NCBI GenBank assembly: GCA_903876735.1
Contig: CAIRAW010000043.1
Span: 115,538 to 179,537 of the forward strand
Direction of reading: 5' to 3'
Length of the DNA stretch: 64,000 nt
Origin: an uncultured beta proteobacterium
GTDB lineage: Bacteria; Pseudomonadota; Gammaproteobacteria; Burkholderiales; Burkholderiaceae_C
A program made the translations under genes and the position numbers. The notes under the pieces are model-generated. The model searched no databases, was not told where the DNA came from, and worked only from the letters and a program-made list of their open reading frames with translations. Within the stretch, counting starts at the first letter, position 1. The number at the start of each line of letters is the position of its first letter. Of this stretch, positions 54,005-63,000 are shown piece by piece.

Positions 54005-57000
54005 TTAGCCTAACAGCCGCCCGTGCGCCTTGGCACGCGCGCTGGCCGTCTGCTTGGACAGTATTTTCTCAACCAGCGGATCCTGGCGCGACAGCCTGAG
54101 CTGATCCGAGAACGGAACGCTGCCACGTTTGAGCGCCTGGCTGCGCTGGGTCAGGGCGCGCAGCGCACGCTCGGCGCTATCGGACTCGCCAGCGTCGGCG
54201 AGCCTATCAGCGCCGCTCACACGCGACTGCGTCTGCTGGCCTTCGATCCGGATCGTGAAGGTGGTCGAGGTCTCGCGGCCCTGGTCGTCGCGCGCAGTGA
54301 CCTTGATCACGAGGATGCGGCTGGCATCGGACGGCGGCTTGCCGCTGAAAGCGCCCGATGTCGGATCAAAGTCGAGCCATTCTGGCAGCGGCTGACCATT
54401 GGCCAGCGACGCCTCCAGTTGCACCACGGAGGCCGCGTTGGTATGCGCGAACGCATCCTTGGGCACCCGGTACTCCAGCATCTGGCCGATCTCTGAGGCC
54501 GTGCCGCCGATGCCCTTGTAGACAAAGAGCCGGTCGCCACCCTTTTGCTGGTTTTCGATCGACACAGAGAGCGCCGCCTCGGTCTTCAGGCGCTCGACCT
54601 GAAAGCCGCGGTCGGTCGATTCCAGTTTGCGCGCGCCGCCGGCATCGCCGGTCAGACTGTCGTTGCTTTGCAGCGCCGAGAGTTCGGTGCGCAGCGTCAG
54701 CGTGCGCGCGCCGCCATCGCCACGCTGCGAATCAAAACCGCCCAGTGCTGCGCCGCCATCGGCCAGCGCACCCGGCGACGGGCCAGAGCCGGCCGGCGCG
54801 CCAGTGCCCGGGCCTGACCCAGCGGGATTGACCGCTACCGCTGCGACAGCAACAGTGGCGCCAGCCGGCTCGGAGCGCACCATCGTCGGTGCCGGCACCG
54901 GCAGGTTGACGCCAGTGACCGTCACGCTCAGGGTTGCGCTGGCGCTCAGGCCTGCGCTGTCCTTCGTCGTGTAGGTGAAGGTGTCCAGCACGGTGTCGCC
55001 AATCCACAGCGTCTTGCTGGCCGCACCGTCTGCCACATAGCTGTAACTGCCGTCGGCACCGAGCGTCAGCGTGCCGTAGTTGCTGGCCATCGTTGCCGGG
55101 CCCGCCCCTACCGCCACCGCATTGCCGCCCTGCGCCACCTGCACCACAGCCCGTGTCTCGCCATAGGCACTGCCGTCGACGTCGACATCATTGGTCAGCA
55201 CGCCTTGCGCTGCGCCCTGTGCCACGGTCGCACCCTGGTTCACGGCAGCTGCGTCGTCTGCTGCCTGCGGCGCATCATTGGCGCCGTGGACACTCACCGT
55301 CAGGGTCGCGCTGCTGCTGGCACCCGCGCCGTCGCGCATCGTGTAATGGAAGGTATCAACCAGCGTGTCGCTGGCCTGGCGCAAAGCCTGCACTGCGGCA
55401 TTGCGGTTGTCGACCTGGTAGCTGTAGCTGCCGTCGGCGTTCAGCGTGAGCTGGCCGTAGGCGCCCGCCGTCACACCGCCGACCACGCCGCTCGCCGCGG
55501 CGCTGACCGCCGTCACGACTTTGCTGTCGTTGCGGTCCGGGTCGCTGTCGTTTTGCAGCACATTGCCCACCGGATCAAGACCCGCAGCGGCGTTGGCCAC
55601 ACCACCCGCTTCGGTAGCGCTGGCCACATCGGCCTGTGCCACCGGCGCGTCGTTGGCACCGCTCACGTTGATCGTCACCGTGCGCGTATCGGTCGCGCCC
55701 TTGCTGTCGGTCACGGTCACGGTCAGGTTGTCACTGGCGCTCACATTGGCCGCCAGCGCATCAACCGCCGCCGCGTTGACGACATAGCTGTACGTGCCAT
55801 CGGTGTTGACGTTCAGCGCGCCATAGCTGCCCACGGCGCTGCCGCTCCAGACCAGCGTATCGGCGCTGTCGCGATCCGTTGCGGTGAGCGTACCGGTCAG
55901 GTTGGCAAAGCTGTCGAGCGCCGCCGTGTCGCTCACGGTGTGCGTGTAAGTTCCCGTGGCAACCGGCGTGTCGTCAGCGCCAAGCAGGTTGATGCTGATG
56001 CGGCGGCTGTCGGTTGCGCCCTTGCTGTCGGTCACCGTCACGGTGAAGCTGTCGCTCGGGTTGGAGCCGGCCTGCAGTGCGTTGACCGCATCGGCGTTGA
56101 CGGCGTAGCTGTAGCTGCCGTTGGCATTGACCGTCAGGGCGCCGTAGCTGCCCACGGCGCTGCCGCTCCAGACCAGCGTATCGGCGCTGTCCCGATCCGT
56201 TGCGGTGAGCGTACCGGTCAGGTTGGCAAAGCTGTCGAGCGCCGCCGTGTCGCTCACGGTGTGCGTGTAAGTTCCCGTGGCAACCGGCGTGTCGTCAGCA
56301 CCAAGCAGGTTGATGCTGATGCTGCGGCTGTCGGTCGCGCCCTTGCTGTCGGTCACCGTAACGGTGAAGCTGTCGCTCGGGTTGGAGCCGGCCTGCAGTG
56401 CGTTGACCGCATCGGCGTTGACGGCGTAGCTGTAGCTGCCGTTGGCGTTGACCGTCAGGGCGCCGTAGCTGCCCACGGCGCTGCCGCTCCAGACCAGCGT
56501 ATCGGCGCTGTCGCGATCTGTTGCAGTGAGCGTACCGGTCAGGTTGGCAAAGCTGTCCAGTGCGGAGGTGTCACTCACGGTGTGCGTGTAAGTGCCCGTG
56601 GCAACCGGCGTGTCGTCAGCGCCAAGCAGGTTGATGCTGATGCTGCGGCTGTCGGTCGCGCCCTTGCTGTCGGTCACCGTCACGGTGAAGATGTCGCTCG
56701 GGTTGGAGCCGGCCTGCAGTGCGTTGACCGCATCGGCGTTGACGGCGTAGCTGTAACTGCCGTTGGCGTTCACCGTCAGGGCGCCGTAGCTGCCGCTGGC
56801 GCTGCCGCTCCAGACCAGGCTGTCGCCAGTGTCAACGTCGCTGGCGGTCAGCGTGCCACCCAGAGTGGCAAAGCTGTCGAGGCTGGCGCTGTCCGACACG
56901 GTGTGCGTGTAACTGCCGCTGGCCACCGGCGCATCATTGGTGCCGGTGATCGTGATCGTCACGGTGGCGGTAGCGGTGCCGCCCTTGCCATCAGCGATGG

Positions 57001-60000
57001 TGTAGCTGAAGACGTCGTTACCGGCCGGGTGCTGACCATCCGCCAGCGCCTGGATTGCCGCCGGGCTGTTGTCCAGCGTGTAGGTAAAGGCGCCGTCGGC
57101 GCTGATGTTCAGATTGCCATACATGCCGGCAACGCCCTGCCCGACGTTGGCGTTGCTCAGGGTTGCCGCATGCTGGTCGCCCGCCACCACGCCTTGCACC
57201 GTCAGCGTGTCGTGATCGACGTCGCTGTCCAGGCCCGCGCCGGCGTCGGTCACCACATTGCCGCTGACCGTGCTAACGCTGCTGACCGCCACACCTTCGA
57301 GGACGGTGGCCACATCGTTGGCCGCCGTCGGCGCGTGGTTCATGAAGATCTGGATATTGGCGCTGGCAAGCAACTGGCCACCCGCGCCCTGATCCTGCCC
57401 GGCGCCGGCCGTGCCGCCGCCACTGACATTTGCATTCTGATCGTTCAGGGTGTAGAGCAGGGTCACGCTGGCGTAGTTCGGTGTCGAATTGGCGTTGCGG
57501 TACGTGAACGCCTGCACGGCGCTGTCCACCAGCGCCGTCGTGGCACTGGCGTTGAAAGTCAGCGTCAGCGTGCCGGCGCCATTGACGTAGCTGCCAATGT
57601 TGCTGGCACCCACGAGCACATTGCCGCCGCTCAGCGCGAGCGAACCGGAGGCGCCAAACACGTCATCGGTCGAGGCGCCGCCCTGGCGCGTGAGGCTCAG
57701 CGTCGCACCGCTCCAGTTGTCGCGCTCAAAGCCCAGTTCGCGGTCCGCCAGCGCCACATCGGCGTCGATCACGATCGCTGCGCTGCCCGGCGCGTAAGGC
57801 ACGGCCGCTGTGGCGTTGACCGAGAAGGTGTCCACATTGCTGAGGGTCGGTGTGTCGTTGACCGGGGTGACCGTCAGTTGCACCGTGTCGCTCGCGCTGG
57901 AATAGGCGCTGCTGCCACCGGCAACCGAGGCGTCGACGCCGCTGTTGCCACTGGCACCACTGGTCCGGTCCCAGGCCCTGAAAGTCAGGCCCGCGCTGAT
58001 CGGCGCACTGGCACCGGTCACGCCGTCACTGGTGTTCAGGTTGAGCGAGGGCTGGAAGTAGAGCCGCGCCGCCGGGTCCAGCAGCAGGGCCTGCGTGTCC
58101 GTCACGGACGGCACGCTCAACCAGTTGGCACCGCCATCGAGCGAATACAGCCAGGCGCCCTTGCCGGTATCGGCGCCCGTCAGCGCCATGCCGCGTGCAA
58201 GCGCGCTTGCATCCACATCGCTGGCACCACCCGCGCCGATGATGTCCGACACCAAAGTGCCCACTGCGCCGACTGGCGCCGAAGCGTCTTCGGACTGGGT
58301 CAGGTTGCGGTCGGTGTTGGTGAGGATGGGGGCGTCGTTGGTGCCGGTGAGGGTGACACTGACGGTGCGATCAACCGTGCTGCCATTGCCATCGTCGAGT
58401 GTGATGGTGAAGGTTTCGACCTTGGTCTGGTCTTTGGCCAGGTATTCAACCGCAGAGGCCGCAACGCTGTAGTTCCAGGTGACCACGCCACCCAGACCGC
58501 TGCCCGTGGTGTCGGTGGTAAGCATCGGTGTCAGTGTGCTCAACGGTGTCGCCGAGGTCGCCGTCACGCTGATGCTGTGCGTGTCGGTCACGTCCACGTC
58601 GGTAAAGGTGATCGTGCCGCTGTTGGTCAGTGTGGCCAGCGCCACCGGCGTGCCGGTGGTCTCGGTCACCGCGCCAGTGACATCATCTACCGCCACCACC
58701 GGGGTGTCGTTGGTGCCCGTGATGGTGACGTCAACGGTGCGCGTGACGCTGCCGCCCTTGTTGTCCAGAACGTTGAAGCTGAAGCTCTCAACCTTGGTCT
58801 GGCCGGCTTGCAGGTATTCAACCAATGCCGCATCAACGCTGTAGCTCCAGGTGACCACGCCACCCAGACCGCTGCCCGTGGTGTCGGTGGTAAGCGTCGG
58901 TGTCAGCGTGCCCAGCGGTGTGCCAGTCGGGGTGACGGCGCTGACGCTGTGTGTGTCGCTCAGGTCCACGTCGGTGAAGGCGATCGTGCCGCTGTTGGTC
59001 AGTGTGGCCAGCGCCACCGGCGTGCCGGTGGTCTCGGTCACCGCGCCAGTGACATCATCTACCGCCACCACCGGGGTGTCGTTGGTGCCCGTGATGGTCA
59101 CCGTCACATCCTGAGTGGTGGCGTGGTTGGCAACAACACCGGAATCATCCTTCACTGTGACGCGGTAGGTGGCGATGATGGTCTCGCCCACTTTTAGAAA
59201 GTCAAAGGTCGAATCAGCCGCGCTGAAGCTCCAGGCCTGCGCGCCGCTGCCGCTGCCTGTGCTGTCCACCTTGGTGCCCAATGCAAAGGCAGTGGTCAGC
59301 GCCGTTTGCTGACCCGCCGTGAGCGTGCCGCCCGACCAGACGTAGCTCGTGCCCGTCACCGTGTTGCTGTGGGTGTTGCTGAGGTCTACGTCGGCAAAGG
59401 CGATCGAGCCGCTGGCCGTATCCAGCGTGGCCGAGCCTTGTACCAGTGCCGTCTCCGTGATCGCGCCGGTCGCGGTGGTCGAACCCGCCGTGATGGTCGG
59501 TGCGTCGTTGACCGTGACCACGCTCACCGTCGAGGTGATCGACAGCGTGGTGCTGTCAACGCCAGTGTCACTGGTGCCACCGCTGTCCTTGACCAGCGTG
59601 AGCGTGAACACGCGGTTGCCGGCAGCCGGGTCGTCGCGGTTGGTGTTCTGGTAGGTGATGCCATTGACCAGGCTGCTGATGCTGGCGGCAGACACGCCGC
59701 CCTCCTTGGTCAACACAACCGTAGCCGTTGCACCTGACAGCGTCACGCTGTAGCCCATGGCGTTGCTTGTGGTGGTGCCCGTGCTGTCGGCGCCCAAGGT
59801 GATGGTGCTGCCGTCCACCACGATCGATTCATTGGCGCCGTCCTGCAAGCCGCTGACCTTGAAGGTCAAACCGGTAATGGTCTGCCCGGCCTCCAACGGA
59901 TCTGTTGCCGCACTGCCGAACACGCTGACAGCCGAGGCCTGCGTGGCGTAGCCGTCGGCCTCGGTAAAGGTCGGGTTGAGTGCGGTCGCGCTCAGCATCG

Positions 60001-63000
60001 GCGCGTCGTTCACCGGGGTCACATTGATCGTGAAGGTCTGGCTCGCGCTGGTGTCCACACCCGTGCTGGTGCCGCCGTTGTCGTGAATCTGCACTGTCAC
60101 CGTGGCGCTGCCGTTGGCGTTGGCGGCCGCGGTGTAAGTCAGGTTGCCACTGGCATCAATTGTCGGCTGACTGCTGAACAAGGCGTTGTTGTTGTTGCTG
60201 ACAATGAAGTTCAGTGTCTGGCTTGATTCATCCGCCGGGCCCTTGCTCAAACTGCTGGCCCAGGCGTTCACCGTCTGCGCGCCGGCGTCTTCCAGCACCG
60301 TCTGGTCGACACCCTTGGTGAAGGATGGCACGTCGTTCACCGCCGTCACCGAAGTGCCCAGGGAAACCGTGGCTGCGCTGATCGCCGTTATGCCGCCATA
60401 GTTGGCAGCGTTCGACAGGTCAGCACCCGTATTGCCCGTGGTCACGCTGGTCGAGTTGTCGATCAAGCGCACCGTAAGCGAACCGGGAGCGCCGTTGAAA
60501 TCGCCTGCTGCCACAAAACGCAGGCTGTGGTTGGACGCCACCAGCAGCGGCACGGCGTCGGTCGGGCTGCCCACCGCGGCCCAGCTCGTGCCGTTGTAGA
60601 ACTCCCAGACGCCCTGCCCTGCCGTGGCCGCATTGGCCACGATGGCGATGCCCGCCAGTGTGTTGGCGCTGGAGCCCGCGACAACGGTGTCGATGCTGTC
60701 GTTAAAGCGCGCCGTGAACAGATTGCTGACGGTGTCGCCAGTAAGCGATCCGGCGACTGTGTCTTCATAGACTGCCGACAAAGTGGAGGAACCCGATGCG
60801 ACCGGCGCATCGTTGACCGCCGCGACATCTGCCTTCACCTGCACTGCAGTCGCCGAGGCGAGCGCGCCGTCCCAGGTCTTCACCGTGAAAGCGTTCAGGG
60901 CCGAACCGTTGGCATTGCTGTCGGTCTTCCACTGCAATTTTTCGCCGGAAGACAGCAGCGTCGTTCCCGCAAGCACCGCATTCCAGGTTGCTCCGTTCCA
61001 CTTCTGCAAGCTACCCGTGCTGACCGACTCGATACGGAAACTGATGGCATCCCCATCCACGTCGGCTTCGTTGCACGCCGTCGTCAGGTCCGCGTACGTG
61101 ATCTCTTGGTACGTGTCTTCGGCAAACCCCGTCAAGGTCGTCGCGCTTGTCAGCGTCGGCACGTCGTTTATGGGTGTCACCACGATCGATGAAATCGCGA
61201 TCGAACTCGGCAACAAGCCATCATTAACCACCCACGTGATTGTTCTCGATGTACCCGGGGCATCACTGCTTGACGCGAAGGCGACCGCTTTGAGGGCTGT
61301 GGTCCACTGTGCAATCGTCGCCGTGGCGCCGCTGGACGAGAGCAAGAGCACGCCGCTGGCGCTGTCGTAGCTCGCCGTGATATTGCCCATCGTCGAGCCG
61401 TCGTTGCTGAACGACAGCACATCGCCGCTGGTCAAGCCGGCACTGATGCTGACCGTTGCCGACGACAGCGTGGCGTTGTCCACATCGGACAGCACGATCC
61501 ACGGGTTGAGCGTCACGGCCGGCGCCTGTTCGGTGTAAGAGGCCTGGCCGCCAAGCGTTGATTCGGCCCAGGCAACACCATCCACCAATGTCAGGTCCGT
61601 TGTCCGTGCCGCTGCGGAAACTGCATTCGCAGCCGTTGTGCCGCTCCCCGCATCCATTGACCAGCACCCCAGCAGGCCGCTCTCGCTGCCGCTGAGTTTG
61701 CTGGTCTGCAAGGCGGCGACCTCGGCGGCCGACTTGGCGGTGTTCCAGATCGACACCTCATCGAAGTAGCCCTGGAAGTTGTGCGCCGGGGTCACATCAG
61801 ACACGTATCCGCCGACCGTCAACGTATAGGCCGAACTGCCGTAGTTGCCGGAAGCAATAATTTCTGTCTGGGTAAGCCCTTGCTGAATGCCGTTCGCATA
61901 CACCTTCACCGTGCTGGTTCCGCTGGCGATATCGCCCGTGATGGCGATGTGCGTCCAGGCACCCACGCTGAGTACCGCCGAGAGGTCGAACGTCTGGCTA
62001 CCTCCGCTTGCGGTGTTCCAGAAAGTCAGCTGTTCGCCGGTCAGGAAAATCTCGAACGCATCGTTCTGGCCGACCAGGTCCTGTCGGTCGGCAACCAGCC
62101 GGTCCGGGTTGAGCCAGAACGACACGGTGTAGGCCGACAGATTGTTCAGCAGGCTCGAACCACTGCTGAGGTAATCGTTGGTGCCGTCAAGATGGACGGC
62201 ATAAGAGTTGTCTATCAGGCTCAGCACCGGCGCATCGTTGGTACCGGTGATGGTGATCACCAGATTCGCACTGCTGCTGTCGCCGTCCGTATCCGTGATG
62301 GTGTAGACAAAGGTCTCAGTCAGCGTCTGGCTGGCATTGAGTGCGTTGACCGTGGCGTTGGTGTTGTCGACGCTGTAGCTGTAGCTGCCATCGGTGTTGA
62401 CCGTCAGGCTGCCATAAGTGCTGTTAAAGGCCGTTCCCACCGTCTTGTTTGTGCCACCAAAGCTGATGGCACTGACCGGCGTGGCCGTGCTGTCAGCTCC
62501 GATGCGGTCAGCCACATCATTTGCGCCACCAGCGGCAAAGACGTTACCAGTGGTGCTGGTCGCCGACGTCGAGGTGCCTTCGCTGACGCTGTTGGCGTCG
62601 GCGTTGGCCGTGGGCACGTCGTCAATGATGCCAACGGTCAGTGTGGCGCTGCTGGTGCCGCCACCTTCATCGAGGATCGCCAGGGCAATGCTGTCCGTGG
62701 TCTGTGTAACCCCAGACTGGCTCAGGTTGGCTTTGAGCGTGTAGCTGTAGGCCAGTGTGCCCGTGGTGGTGATGCCCCCGACACTGGCGCTGCTGGTGTA
62801 GCCGCTCAGCGTCAGTGTGCCTTCGCCCGTGTCAATCACCACCTGTGTGGTGGCCAGATTGCCCAGTTGGGCACGGCTCACCGAGGTGCCACCAACGGTG
62901 ATGCTGGTCAGTCCGTCAAGCGCCGAGATCGTCACGGTACCGGTGGTGGTCTCAGTGGTGTCGCCTGACGAGGTCAGTCCGGCTTCTGTCACCGTCGCCT

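Noticed and set aside
55664..59088. Regularly spaced repeats that might suggest CRISPR or a satellite
   Set aside because: The repeats are in frame, 321 or 372 bp long, without spacers, and encode VCBS-like domains.
55205..59197. A 1,330-codon open frame on the plus strand
   Set aside because: It is antisense to the giant repeat protein; its His/Gly/Arg-rich sequence merely mirrors repeated GC-rich codons, with no domain features or start signal.
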